A stretch of DNA of 64,000 nucleotides, from positions 806,001 through 870,000 of the forward strand of contig NZ_JAKRGF010000001.1 in assembly GCF_022347685.1 (NCBI RefSeq), given 5' to 3'. Source of the stretch: Thalassobius sp. Cn5-15 (lineage in GTDB: Bacteria; Pseudomonadota; Alphaproteobacteria; Rhodobacterales; Rhodobacteraceae). Under the pieces are notes generated by a model that saw only the letters and a program-made list of their open reading frames with translations, was not told the DNA's origin and searched no databases. A program made the translations under genes and the position numbers. Positions 9,602 to 18,334 of this stretch are shown here, piece by piece (position 1 is the stretch's first letter; the number at the start of each line of letters is the position of its first letter).

Positions 9602-10456
9602 CTACGCCCCGCAGGCCGCCATCAAACGATAAGTAATCTGCGCAGCAGTGAAATCCCATGCTGCCTCCCCGTTCGGCGCCAGCTCGACCACGTCAAGACC
9701 CACGCAACGACGCCCTTTCAGTGCGTTTTCAACAAGATGAAGCGCCTGATAGAACTGCAATCCACCCGGCACAGGCGTGCCAGTTGCGGGCATCTGACTG
9801 GGGTCCAGACCATCCACATCAAAGCTTACATAGACCAGCTCAGGAAAATCCTCAGGCAGATCGACCGCGTGAATGTTGCCTGTGACCAGTTCTTCGGCAT
9901 CCACATAGAAAACGTTGTTGCTGGTCCGGCTGTCTGCCTCTTGCGGGCACAGGGCACGAACGCCGAATTGCGCCAGACGCACACCTTGTTCCGCCAAGAG
10001 GTGCATAACAGAAGCATGCGAATGCTTTTCGCCCTGATAGGCAATCCGCAAATCGGCGTGAGCGTCGATTTGTACGATTCCAATCGGCTGGCCCAGCGCA
10101 CGCGCCACTCCCATCACCGCGCCATAACTCAGCGAGTGTTCCCCCCCCAGCGTCACCGGCAGCTTGCCCGCCTTCACCACGCCTTCGGTGGTCGCCGCGA
10201 TACGTTCCATCACCTCTGGCAGCGGGCCGTCGCAATCAACAGACGGCAGCGTATGGACGCCCTGGCCACAGGGCTCCCAGCCTGCACACAGGCGCTCCAG
10301 CTCGTCCGAGGCCTCAAGGATCGCGGCGGGACCGTCCACGGTGCCCGAACCATACGACACCGTACGTTCCAGCGGCACGGGGATCACATGGAACCGCGCA
10401 TCCACACCGCGTTCATCTGCGGTCAGCTCACTGTCGAGGAAGATAGAGGTGCTCAT
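9602..10456 (-). CDS. speB: Agmatinase (ureohydrolase family), polyamine operon
   Basis: This enzyme should hydrolyse agmatine to putrescine and urea with a binuclear Mn centre. The 284-aa protein has the ureohydrolase metal motifs GGEHS (His ligand), DAHAD (Asp/His/Asp) and SFDVDGLDP (two Asp). It is the last gene of the operon that starts with arginine decarboxylase, 3 bases after the carboxynorspermidine decarboxylase stop, which supports agmatine rather than arginine as substrate. A second ureohydrolase of a different subtype lies at 29385-30344. The start ATG is at 10456. Confidence 0.88.
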   Translation of the reverse strand: MSTSIFLDSELTADERGVDARFHVIPVPLERTVSYGSGTVDGPAAILEASDELERLCAGWEPCGQGVHTLPSVDCDGPLPEVMERIAATTEGVVKAGKLPVTLGGEHSLSYGAVMGVARALGQPIGIVQIDAHADLRIAYQGEKHSHASVMHLLAEQGVRLAQFGVRALCPQEADSRTSNNVFYVDAEELVTGNIHAVDLPEDFPELVYVSFDVDGLDPSQMPATGTPVPGGLQFYQALHLVENALKGRRCVGLDVVELAPNGEAAWDFTAAQITYRLMAACGA

Positions 10457-10459
10457 CGC

Positions 10460-11629
10460 TTAGGACAGCCTTTCCTTGAAGTCATCATAGGTAAATTCAC
10501 GGATCATCTGCAGATCGTCGGTCTTGCTGTTCCACAGCGCAATCGCGGGCAGCGGCACACCATTGAAGGTGTTGGTTTTCACCATCGAATAATGCGCCTG
10601 GTCAAGGAAGGCGAAACGATCGCCTACCGCAGGCGGCGTGGCCCAGACGTAATCGCCGATCACGTCACCAGCCAGACAGGATTGTCCACCGAACCGATAG
10701 CGCCCGCCCTCTGCAGCCTCATCCAGCATCGCCGGGCGATAAGGGGCCTCGATCACGTCGGGCATGTGGCAGGTGGCGGAAATATCGGTGATCGCAAGGT
10801 TCATGCTGTTGTGGTGCAGGTCCAGCACCTCCCCCACCAGAATGCCCGCATCCAGCGCCACCGCTTCGCCGGGTTCCAGATAGACCTCCACCCCGTAGGT
10901 GGCGCGGATGTCCTGAATGAAATGCACCAACCCGTCGCGGTCATAGTCAGCGCGGGTAATGTGGTGGCCACCGCCGAAATTGATCCATTTGATCTGCCCC
11001 AGATAGGGACGCAACTGATCCTCGACCGCAGACCATGTGCGCTCCAGCGGTTCAAAACCCTGCTCACACAGCGTGTGCATGTGCAGCCCCACAACCCCTT
11101 CCAGCGCTTCTGGCGTCAGCTGCGACACCGGCGTCCCCAGTCGCGATCCGGGTGCGCAGGGATCGTACTTGGCAATCTCGCCCTCAGAATGTTCGGGGTT
11201 GATCCGCAGACCGATCTGTACACCAGCGGCCTGAGCGTCTGCCAGAAAGCGATCCTTCTGCGCCGGTGTGTTGAAAATGACATGGTCCGACAGTGCAAGA
11301 ATTTCTGCCATGTCCTGCACTTTGTAGGCGGCGCAATAACTGGTGACATCGCCGCTGAATTCTTCACGGCCCAGACGCGCCTCGTAAAGGCCACTGGCAC
11401 AGGTGCCCGACAGATAGCGCGACACCAGAGGTGCCAGCGAAAACATCGAAAACGCCTTCAGCGCTAATAAGATACGTGCGCCGGAACGGGTCGACACATC
11501 CTGCAAGATGCGCAGATTGCGTTCAATCGCGGCTTCGTCAACGACGAAACAAGGGGTCGGAACACGCCCCAGATCAAAGTGTTGAAATGCGCCGGCATCG
11601 CCGGCTTGGGTGGTCATGACATCGGTCAT
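10460..11629 (-). CDS. nspC: Carboxynorspermidine/carboxyspermidine decarboxylase (NspC)
   Basis: A PLP enzyme of the alanine-racemase fold that decarboxylates carboxy(nor)spermidine to (nor)spermidine. In the 389-aa product the PLP lysine sits in LLALKAFSMF, followed by the family motifs CASGLYEARLG, GLHMHTLCEQ, NFGGGHHITR and EPGEAVAL, with the catalytic Cys region FGGQSCLAGD near the C-terminus. The frame is open to 11746, but family similarity begins at RVPTPCFVVDE, so the ATG at 11629 is preferred (11617 is an alternative; Shine-Dalgarno weak). The partner synthase is immediately upstream in the operon. Confidence 0.92.
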   Translation of the reverse strand: MTDVMTTQAGDAGAFQHFDLGRVPTPCFVVDEAAIERNLRILQDVSTRSGARILLALKAFSMFSLAPLVSRYLSGTCASGLYEARLGREEFSGDVTSYCAAYKVQDMAEILALSDHVIFNTPAQKDRFLADAQAAGVQIGLRINPEHSEGEIAKYDPCAPGSRLGTPVSQLTPEALEGVVGLHMHTLCEQGFEPLERTWSAVEDQLRPYLGQIKWINFGGGHHITRADYDRDGLVHFIQDIRATYGVEVYLEPGEAVALDAGILVGEVLDLHHNSMNLAITDISATCHMPDVIEAPYRPAMLDEAAEGGRYRFGGQSCLAGDVIGDYVWATPPAVGDRFAFLDQAHYSMVKTNTFNGVPLPAIALWNSKTDDLQMIREFTYDDFKERLS

Positions 11630-11732
11630 TGTCGTCAATCCGAAATTGCGCCGACAGGGGCCAGCAAGTGAGTGTTGAGGGGCGACACGCCGACACCGCC
11701 AGAAGGCGGCGTTGGGGGGATGGCGGTCTGTC

Positions 11733-11761
11733 TCGCCCGATGTCATCGCGAAATCGGGCGA
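11733..11761. other. Intercistronic stem-loop in the polyamine operon
   Basis: A perfect 9-bp inverted repeat, TCGCCCGAT / ATCGGGCGA, lies in the 159-base space between the synthase and decarboxylase genes; a smaller CCGCC/GGCGG hairpin lies nearer the decarboxylase start. There is no T-tract, so it may be an RNA-processing or stability element rather than a terminator. Confidence 0.45.
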
Positions 11762-11788
11762 AACTGTCGCTAGTTGACGCTATCGCGA

Positions 11789-13000
11789 TCAGAAGTCAAC
11801 CGGTCCTTCCAGCTCATGCACCTGCCACGGCAGACCGTGTTCGTTGAGCATATCCATAAAGTTATCGGGATCGAGCTGTTCCATATTCCAGACGCCGGGC
11901 TTGACCCAATTGCCTTTCAGCACCTGCGCTGCACCGATCATCGCGGGCACGCCGGTGGTGTAGGATACAGCCTGCGAACCAACCTCGGCAAAACACTCTT
12001 CGTGATCGCAGATGTTGTAGATGTAATAGGTCTTCTCACCCGAACCATCTTTGGCCTGACCGGTGGCGATGTCGCCGATGCAGGCCTTGCCCTTGGTTTC
12101 CGCACCCAGATCGCCGGGATCGGGCAGCAGGGTTTTCAGAAACTGGATCGGAATGATTTCCTGACCGTCGTGCACCACCGGATCAATGCGGGTCATGCCA
12201 ACGTTTTCCAGCACTTTGGCGTGCATGATATAGGCATCACCGAAGGTCATCCAGAAACGGGCGCGCTCAATCTCGGGGAAGTGGGTCGAAAGCGACTCCA
12301 GCTCCTCGTGATACATCAGGTACATATTCTTGTTGCCGATGGCGGGGAAATCGAACTCGACCTTGGTGGTCATCGCCGGGCTGGTTTTCCATTCACCGCC
12401 TTCCCAATGGCGCACCTCGGCCAGAACTTCGCGGAGGTTGATCTCCGGGTTGAAGTTCGTGGCAAATTCCTGATCATTCGAGCCACCGTTGGCATCCAGA
12501 ATGTCGATCTGGCGAATGGTGTCCAGCTTGTGCTTTTTCAGCCAAGTTGCAAACACCGAGGTCACGCCCGGATCAAAGCCAGATCCCAGAATAGCGGTCA
12601 GGCCTGCCTCTTTGAATTTGTCCTGATAAGCCCACTGCCAATGGTATTCAAACTTCGCCACATCCTCGGGCTCATAGTTTGCGGTGTCGAGGTAATGGCA
12701 CCCCGCTTCAAGGCAGGCATCCATCAGCACGAGGTCCTGATAGGGCAGCGCAAGGTTCACCAGAATTTCGGCGCCGGTTTCCTTGATCAGCGCTACGGTG
12801 TCGGCAACCTTATAGGCGTCCAGCGCGGCGGTCTTGATCTCTACGCCGGTGCGTTCTTTGACGCTGGCGGCGATGGCATCGCATTTGGATTTGGTGCGGC
12901 TGGCCAGCGTGATATCGCTAAAGATATCCGCATTCATTGCCATTTTGTGCACGGCTGCGTGGCTTACGCCGCCGGCCCCTACAACAAGTGTTTTGCCCAT
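11789..13000 (-). CDS. Carboxynorspermidine/carboxyspermidine synthase (saccharopine dehydrogenase family)
   Basis: This enzyme condenses aspartate semialdehyde with putrescine (or diaminopropane) and reduces the Schiff base with NADPH, giving carboxyspermidine (or carboxynorspermidine). The 403-aa protein starts MGKTLVVGAGGVSHAAVHK, a Rossmann fold with GxGGV, and has ILGSGFDPGVTSVFATW, a hallmark of the saccharopine dehydrogenase/CANSDH family. The ATG at 13000 follows GAGGAGAG at ideal spacing, so the 19 upstream in-frame residues are rejected. It lies between speA (34 bases) and the decarboxylase. The operon makes putrescine from arginine, so spermidine is the likelier product. Confidence 0.9.
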   Translation of the reverse strand: MGKTLVVGAGGVSHAAVHKMAMNADIFSDITLASRTKSKCDAIAASVKERTGVEIKTAALDAYKVADTVALIKETGAEILVNLALPYQDLVLMDACLEAGCHYLDTANYEPEDVAKFEYHWQWAYQDKFKEAGLTAILGSGFDPGVTSVFATWLKKHKLDTIRQIDILDANGGSNDQEFATNFNPEINLREVLAEVRHWEGGEWKTSPAMTTKVEFDFPAIGNKNMYLMYHEELESLSTHFPEIERARFWMTFGDAYIMHAKVLENVGMTRIDPVVHDGQEIIPIQFLKTLLPDPGDLGAETKGKACIGDIATGQAKDGSGEKTYYIYNICDHEECFAEVGSQAVSYTTGVPAMIGAAQVLKGNWVKPGVWNMEQLDPDNFMDMLNEHGLPWQVHELEGPVDF

Positions 13001-13034
13001 CAGTCTCTCCTCGAGCGTTTGCCCTAACAGGGGG

Positions 13035-14924
13035 TCATTCAAAATAGGTATAGCCATTCATCGAGTCGCGATAGGCCCCGATCAATGTCTTGCGGTCGCT
13101 GGCCTTCAGGCCACCGGCGGAAATGGCCTCATCCACCATCTTACGGAAGGCGGCGAGGCAATCGGCGGGATCGTATTCCACGTAGGAAAGAACCTCGGCG
13201 ATGGTGTCGCCCTCTTGTTCGTGCAAGAGGTCAAAACCGCCATCGGGGCGCAGGTCGATCGTCACCACATTGGTGTCCCCAAAAAGGTTATGCAGATCCC
13301 CCAGCGTTTCCTGATAAGCACCAACAAAAAAGACGCCAAGGTAGTAGGGCCGATCTTCTGGCAGGGAATGCACCGGCAAGGATGGGGCAATTTCACCGTC
13401 CAGAATGAACTGATCCAGTTTGCCGTCACTGTCGCAGGTGATGTCAGACAGAACCGCGCGGCGGTCCGGTGCCTGATCCAGCATCTGCAACGGTACAATC
13501 GGGTGCAACTGATCAATCGCCCAGACATCCGGCAGCGACTGAAAGACGGAGAAGTTGCAGTGGTACACATCCGCGATCTTCTGCAGCTCTTTGTCCAACT
13601 CACTGTTTGCCTCAGCCGTGCGGGCAATATCCTTGATCCGCGCCATCAGGCTCAGGTAGATGCGTTCCGCCCGCGCCATCTGGCGCAGGTCCACATAGCC
13701 ACGACGGAACAGGGCGCGCAGCTCATCGCGGTAAAACCGCGCGTCGTTCCAGCATTCCTGTACGCGGTCAGCAACCAAATAGCCCGACACCGCAGCCAGA
13801 TCAGCCAGCAGGTGGTGATCATCAGGCTGCACCGCCGGCGCGTCCGGCGCATCATAAAGCGTGCTTTCAAGGACATCGAAAATCAGCATGGACGATGTGG
13901 CGGATACCGCGCGACCGCTTTCGGTGATCAGAACAGGGTGATCCACCGCTGCCTCATCCATCGCGTAGGCCACGGTTTCGACAACCGCGGTGGCATATTC
14001 GGCCATCGAATAGTTGATGGAGTTTTCACTGGCGCGTTTTTCGCCAGTGTAATCCACCCCCAGACCGCCGCCCAGATCCAGATGGGTCAGCGGCACGCCC
14101 TCACCCACGAGTTCGGTGAAGTACCGGCAGGCTTCGGTCGCGGCGCGGCGTACGTCGTTCACGTCCGGCACCTGCGATCCAAGGTGAGAGTGTTGCAGTT
14201 TCAGACAGTGCAGCAGGCCCTCGTGACGCAACCGATCTACCACGCGCATCAGTTGATCAGTGTTCATCCCAAAAGCCGAACGGTCGCCAGAGCTGCTCTC
14301 CCACTTGCCGCTGATCTGGTTGGTCAGCTTGACCCGCACACCCAACAGCGGATCCATGCCCAATTCGCGCGCGACCTCAATGACGATCTCGGCCTCTTTC
14401 GGGCTTTCCAGCACGATCACCGTGTTGAATCCCAGACGGCGCGACAGGATGGCCAGACGGACAAACTCCGCATCCTTGACCCCATTGCACACGATCAGCG
14501 CGTCGCGCGACAGCCGGTGGGCCAGCGCGATCACCAGTTCAGGCTTTGACCCTGCTTCCAGCCCGTAATCATACTGGCGGCCAAATTCGACAATGCGGTC
14601 TACCACCTGCGCCTGCTGGTTCACCTTGATCGGGAACACACCGCGATAGGGCGCGCGATAGCCCGTGCGCTGGATCGCCTCGGCAAAGCCTTCGTTGAGG
14701 GTGCGGATCTCCGCCTCAAGGAAGCTTTTGACGCGCAGGACCAGCGGGCTGGCGATGCCACGCTGCTGTAGATCCTGCATAATCTCAGGCAGGCTGATCG
14801 GCGGCGCGTCGGGATGCGCCGGATCACACAGGGCGACATCGCCGTTTGGCAACGCGGACAAGAGGCCTTTGCCCCAACGGTCAAGACCGTAAAGATTGGC
14901 GGAAAGGGGCTGTTCATGGGTCAT
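13035..14924 (-). CDS. speA: Biosynthetic arginine decarboxylase SpeA
   Basis: SpeA decarboxylates arginine to agmatine with PLP, the entry to putrescine in this operon. The 629-aa size and the motifs FPIKVNQQAQVV (PLP-lysine), LVIALAHRL, HLDLGGGLGVDY and ESGRAV fit the E. coli SpeA family. The ATG at 14924 follows AAAGGTG; residues encoded farther upstream are not family-like. It is first in speA-synthase-nspC-speB. A short open frame with its own ribosome-binding site sits about 70 bases upstream of the start and may control expression. Confidence 0.95.
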   Translation of the reverse strand: MTHEQPLSANLYGLDRWGKGLLSALPNGDVALCDPAHPDAPPISLPEIMQDLQQRGIASPLVLRVKSFLEAEIRTLNEGFAEAIQRTGYRAPYRGVFPIKVNQQAQVVDRIVEFGRQYDYGLEAGSKPELVIALAHRLSRDALIVCNGVKDAEFVRLAILSRRLGFNTVIVLESPKEAEIVIEVARELGMDPLLGVRVKLTNQISGKWESSSGDRSAFGMNTDQLMRVVDRLRHEGLLHCLKLQHSHLGSQVPDVNDVRRAATEACRYFTELVGEGVPLTHLDLGGGLGVDYTGEKRASENSINYSMAEYATAVVETVAYAMDEAAVDHPVLITESGRAVSATSSMLIFDVLESTLYDAPDAPAVQPDDHHLLADLAAVSGYLVADRVQECWNDARFYRDELRALFRRGYVDLRQMARAERIYLSLMARIKDIARTAEANSELDKELQKIADVYHCNFSVFQSLPDVWAIDQLHPIVPLQMLDQAPDRRAVLSDITCDSDGKLDQFILDGEIAPSLPVHSLPEDRPYYLGVFFVGAYQETLGDLHNLFGDTNVVTIDLRPDGGFDLLHEQEGDTIAEVLSYVEYDPADCLAAFRKMVDEAISAGGLKASDRKTLIGAYRDSMNGYTYFE

Positions 14925-14993
14925 GCGAACACACCTTTGCAATGTATAGGAAAGTCTAGGAGAGAGAACACACGGCAGTAAAGCCACGTCAGA

Positions 14994-15041
14994 CTACGCG
15001 GGTTCAATCTGTCCGGCGTTGTGAAGATGAAGCCATTTCAT
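14994..15041 (-). CDS. Possible leader peptide upstream of speA (15 aa)
   Basis: The frame ATG...TAG encodes MKWLHLHNAGQIEPA. An AGGAG lies 10 bases upstream of the ATG. A second overlapping frame (ATG at 15048, MTDEMASSSQRRTD) uses the same AGGAG at a short 3-base spacing, so only one is likely used. It lies inside the speA 5' leader, 69 bases from the speA ATG, a position typical of ribosome-arrest leader peptides in amino-acid and polyamine operons. There is no direct proof of translation. Confidence 0.33.
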   Translation of the reverse strand: MKWLHLHNAGQIEPA

Positions 15042-15087
15042 CTGTCATAGTCTCCTGAAACGCTGTGGGGTTAATCAGCGTGATGCG

Positions 15088-15116
15088 GCGATAATTTCGC
15101 AACCCCCTTCTGTCAA
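15088..15116 (-). promoter_or_regulatory. Candidate promoter of the speA operon
   Basis: A consensus -35 TTGACA (15116-15111 on the minus strand) is followed after 16 bases by a weak -10 (TTATCG). Transcription would begin near 15080 and give a leader of about 155 bases that includes the possible leader peptide. The 14925-15241 gap otherwise holds only this leader and the acnB terminator. Confidence 0.3.
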
Positions 15117-15187
15117 CAGAAAAAATACGGCAACAGGCCTGCCCTACCCTCTTTGCATTGCCATTGATGCCCACTGCAGCCGAGCAT

Positions 15188-15216
15188 AAAAAAACCCTCC
15201 CCGAGGGGGGGAGGGT
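15188..15216 (-). terminator. Intrinsic terminator of acnB
   Basis: An 8-bp all-GC-rich stem CCCTCCCC / GGGGAGGG is followed on the minus strand by T7. It lies 25 bases past the acnB stop. Confidence 0.9.
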
Positions 15217-15241
15217 CTGATGTCTTACGCTATTTGACGCT

Positions 15242-18031
15242 TTAGAAGTGGGCCGACTTGGTGGTCGACGGCACCTGCAGCGGCGGCGCGAACTTGGTCA
15301 GGTCGATGCCTTCGACAGCGGCCTTATACTCTTCCAGCGTGGGCGTGCGGCCCAGGATCGCCGACAGAACAACCAGCGGGGTCGAAGCCAGCAGGCTCTC
15401 ACCCTTCTTCTCGGGCAGGTCGCCTACAACGCGGCCTTGGAACAGGCGTGTCGAGGTGGCCAGAACAGTGTCACCCTTGGCGGCTTTTTCCTGGTTCCCC
15501 ATGCAGAGGTTACAACCGGGGCGTTCGAGGTAGAGGATGTTCTCATACTCGGTCCGGGCCTGTGTCTTCGGGAACATGTCATCAAAGGTGAAGCCGGAGT
15601 AGCGCTCAAGGATTTCCCAATCGCCCTCTTCTTTCAGCTCATCAATGATGTTGTAGGTCGGCGCGGCCACAACCAGCGGCGCGTTGAATTCGACCTTGCC
15701 GTTCAGCTTCTCAAGGTTCTTGAGCATCTGCGCCACGATCTTCATGTCGCCCTTGTGCACCATGCACGAGCCGACGAAGCCCAGATCAACCTTCTTCTCG
15801 GCCTTGTAGTAGGACACGGGACGGATGGTGTCGTGGGTGTAACGCTTGGACACGTCGTCGTTGTTGACGTCCGGGTCTGCGATCATCGGTTCAACGATCT
15901 GGTCCAGATCCACCACAACTTCGGCAAAGTACTTGGCGTTATCATCCGGGGTCAGTGCAGGCTTTTCACCCGACTTGATTTCCGCGATACGCGCATCCGC
16001 TTTGTCGATCAGACCCTGCAGGGTGCCAACGGCGTTTTCCATACCCTTGTCGATCATCACCTGAATACGGCCTTTGGCCAGTTCCAGCGACCCGATCAGG
16101 GTGTCATCGTTGGAGATACAGACAGAAGCCTTCGCCTTCATCTCTGCGGTCCAGTCGGTGAAGGTGAACGCTTGGTCAGCCAGCAGGGTGCCAATGTGCA
16201 CCTCGATGACGCGGCCCTGGAAGACGTTGTCGCCGTGCTGTTCCAGCATCTGCGCCTGCGTGGCGTGCACCACATCACGGAAATCCATGTGCTCTGCCAT
16301 CTGGCCCTTGAAGGTCACCTTGACCGACTCAGGGATCGGCATCGCCGCTTCACCAGTGGCCAGCGCCAGCGCAACAGTGCCCGAGTCCGCACCAAAGGCG
16401 ACGCCTTTGGACATACGGGTGTGGCTGTCGCCGCCAACGATGATGTCCCAGTCATCTACAGTGATGTCGTTCAGCACCTTGTGAATAACGTCAGTCATCG
16501 CGTGATACTGATCTTTCGGGTCACGCGCGGTGACCAGACCGAAATCGTTCATGAATTTCATCAGTTTGGGGATGTTGGCCTGTGCCTTCTTGTCCCAAAC
16601 GGATGCGGTGTGACAACCCGACTGGTAGCCCACGTCGACGGAAGGCGAGATCACGGTGGCGGCCATCGCCTCCAGTTCCTGCGCGGTCATTGGGCCGGTG
16701 GTGTCCTGCGACCCCACAACGTTCACCTTCACACGCACGTCGGAACCGGCGTGCAGGGTGGCGCCGGGGGTTGCGCCCAGTGCGTTGCGGTTGAAGATCT
16801 TTTCAACCGCGGTCAGGCCTTGGCCCTCTACGGACACTTCTTTCGACGGTGCGTAGGCGGATTTCAGTTCTTGACCCAGTGCAGCCGCGGCGAATGTCTG
16901 CAGCTTCTTGCCGAAGACAACAGCGTAGGAGCCGCCTGCCTTCATGAACTCCATCTTTTGCGGGGTGAAGGCGGCAGCAACGCTTTTCAGCTCTTTACCG
17001 TCTGCATCATGCAGGGTTTTGGTCTTGGAGTTGATGGTCAGCACGGTGCCGGTGGCGACCGAGTATGCCTCTTCCAGAACCGCTTCGCCGTCTTCGTCCA
17101 CAACAACGTTGCCGTCGGCGTCGACCTTCTTGACCCAGTTGTCCAGATCAATGCCGATACCGCCCGTCACACCAACGGTGGTCAGGAAGATCGGCGAAAT
17201 GCCGTTGGTACCTGCCACAACGGGGGCGATGTTGATGAAGGGCACGTAGGGCGATGCCTTCTTGCCGGTCCACAGGGCCACGTTGTTCACACCCGACATG
17301 CGGGACGAGCCAACGCCCATAGTGCCTTTTTCAGCGATCAGCATCACACGGGCATCGGGGTGCTGTTTCTGAAGCGCCTGAATTTCGTCCTGCGCCTCAG
17401 GGGTGATCATGCACTTGCCGTGCAGTTCACGGTCCGCACGCGAGTGCGCCTCGGCACCCGGCGACAGCAGGTCCGTCGAAATATCACCGATACCGGCGAT
17501 ATAGGTGACAACCTTAATCTCTTCTTCAACTTCGGGCAGCTTGGTGAAAAATTCTGCCTTGGCGTAGCTTTCCAGCAGCTCTCTGGCGACGGCGTTGCCT
17601 GCTTTGAACGCTTCGTCCAGACGATCAGTGTCGGCCTCATAAAGGAACACTTGGGTCTTCAGAACTTCAGCCGCCTGTGCGGCGATGGCTGCGTCGTCAC
17701 CCAGCGCCAGATCCAGAAGAACCGCAACAGACGGGCCACCTTTCATGTGCGAGAGCAATTCGAAAGCAAACTCGACCGAAATCTCTGCAACCTCGGCGGC
17801 ACCCAGAATAATCTCTTTCAGGAACGCGGCCTTCACGGCTGCGGCGCTCGTAGTGCCGGGCAGTGTATTGTAGATAAAGAAGTTCAGCGAGTCTTCGCGG
17901 TGCGCGTTGCCCTGATCTTTGATCTGTTCGATCAGTTCTGCGACCAGATCCCCACCGTCGATGGGTTTCGGGTTCAGGCCTTCCTCTTTACGAGTGGCAA
18001 TCTCAGTCAGGTAGTCGGTGTACAAGCTCAT
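15242..18031 (-). CDS. acnB: Aconitate hydratase B (citrate/isocitrate isomerase)
   Basis: AcnB interconverts citrate and isocitrate in the TCA cycle with a [4Fe-4S] cluster; AcnB proteins can also hydrate 2-methyl-cis-aconitate. The 929-aa protein has the AcnB-specific N-terminal HEAT-like helical domain (first ~160 residues), then the swivel domain before the catalytic core, the opposite of AcnA. Cluster cysteines are in GCHTASVWDK and the RPGCNLCMGNQ pair. The ATG at 18031 (MSLYTDYL) follows TAGGAATG. It is somewhat longer than the E. coli protein. It is monocistronic, with a palindrome about 80 bases upstream. Confidence 0.96.
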   Translation of the reverse strand: MSLYTDYLTEIATRKEEGLNPKPIDGGDLVAELIEQIKDQGNAHREDSLNFFIYNTLPGTTSAAAVKAAFLKEIILGAAEVAEISVEFAFELLSHMKGGPSVAVLLDLALGDDAAIAAQAAEVLKTQVFLYEADTDRLDEAFKAGNAVARELLESYAKAEFFTKLPEVEEEIKVVTYIAGIGDISTDLLSPGAEAHSRADRELHGKCMITPEAQDEIQALQKQHPDARVMLIAEKGTMGVGSSRMSGVNNVALWTGKKASPYVPFINIAPVVAGTNGISPIFLTTVGVTGGIGIDLDNWVKKVDADGNVVVDEDGEAVLEEAYSVATGTVLTINSKTKTLHDADGKELKSVAAAFTPQKMEFMKAGGSYAVVFGKKLQTFAAAALGQELKSAYAPSKEVSVEGQGLTAVEKIFNRNALGATPGATLHAGSDVRVKVNVVGSQDTTGPMTAQELEAMAATVISPSVDVGYQSGCHTASVWDKKAQANIPKLMKFMNDFGLVTARDPKDQYHAMTDVIHKVLNDITVDDWDIIVGGDSHTRMSKGVAFGADSGTVALALATGEAAMPIPESVKVTFKGQMAEHMDFRDVVHATQAQMLEQHGDNVFQGRVIEVHIGTLLADQAFTFTDWTAEMKAKASVCISNDDTLIGSLELAKGRIQVMIDKGMENAVGTLQGLIDKADARIAEIKSGEKPALTPDDNAKYFAEVVVDLDQIVEPMIADPDVNNDDVSKRYTHDTIRPVSYYKAEKKVDLGFVGSCMVHKGDMKIVAQMLKNLEKLNGKVEFNAPLVVAAPTYNIIDELKEEGDWEILERYSGFTFDDMFPKTQARTEYENILYLERPGCNLCMGNQEKAAKGDTVLATSTRLFQGRVVGDLPEKKGESLLASTPLVVLSAILGRTPTLEEYKAAVEGIDLTKFAPPLQVPSTTKSAHF

Positions 18032-18334
18032 GACATTCCTAGCGATTTGGTGTTTCGAAAGCCCTATCCACATTCACAATGCGGGATGTGGCAAGCTGGG
18101 GGCAGGCTCATTTGTATGCGGTCGTATACCATTTCATGGTGAAGTGCAATCACTTCCCACCCTGATCCTGTAACCCAGATACGCGGCGTCAGCATTGAGA
18201 ACAGGCCTGCGGTCGGTGGATCGGTGCGGGCAATGCGCAACCACTATGGTCGCGCTCTTAGCGCAAATTGGGGGGCGAGCCAAAGGAAAAACGTGTTGGC
18301 TAGACCTCTGTCCCATGCCCCTCATCCAAAAGGA
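18032..18334. other. acnB upstream region
   Basis: This 303-base gap lies between the minus-strand HTH gene and acnB. It should carry the acnB promoter. The only structure I see is the imperfect palindrome at 18111-18130. No terminator for the HTH gene is visible, so acnB might also be reached by read-through. Confidence 0.45.
18111..18130. promoter_or_regulatory. Imperfect palindrome upstream of acnB, possible repressor site
   Basis: The 20-base sequence has arms GTATGCG / CGTATAC around a GT centre, with 14 of 20 positions symmetric. The GTATAC core is common in operators of GntR-type regulators. It lies about 80 bases upstream of the acnB start. Confidence 0.3.

Noticed and set aside
15248-18142. 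Plus-strand frame of about 964 codons opposite acnB, and a similar one opposite icd (19163-21142)
   Set aside because: Mirror frames of conserved enzymes, with no domain or start signal of their own.
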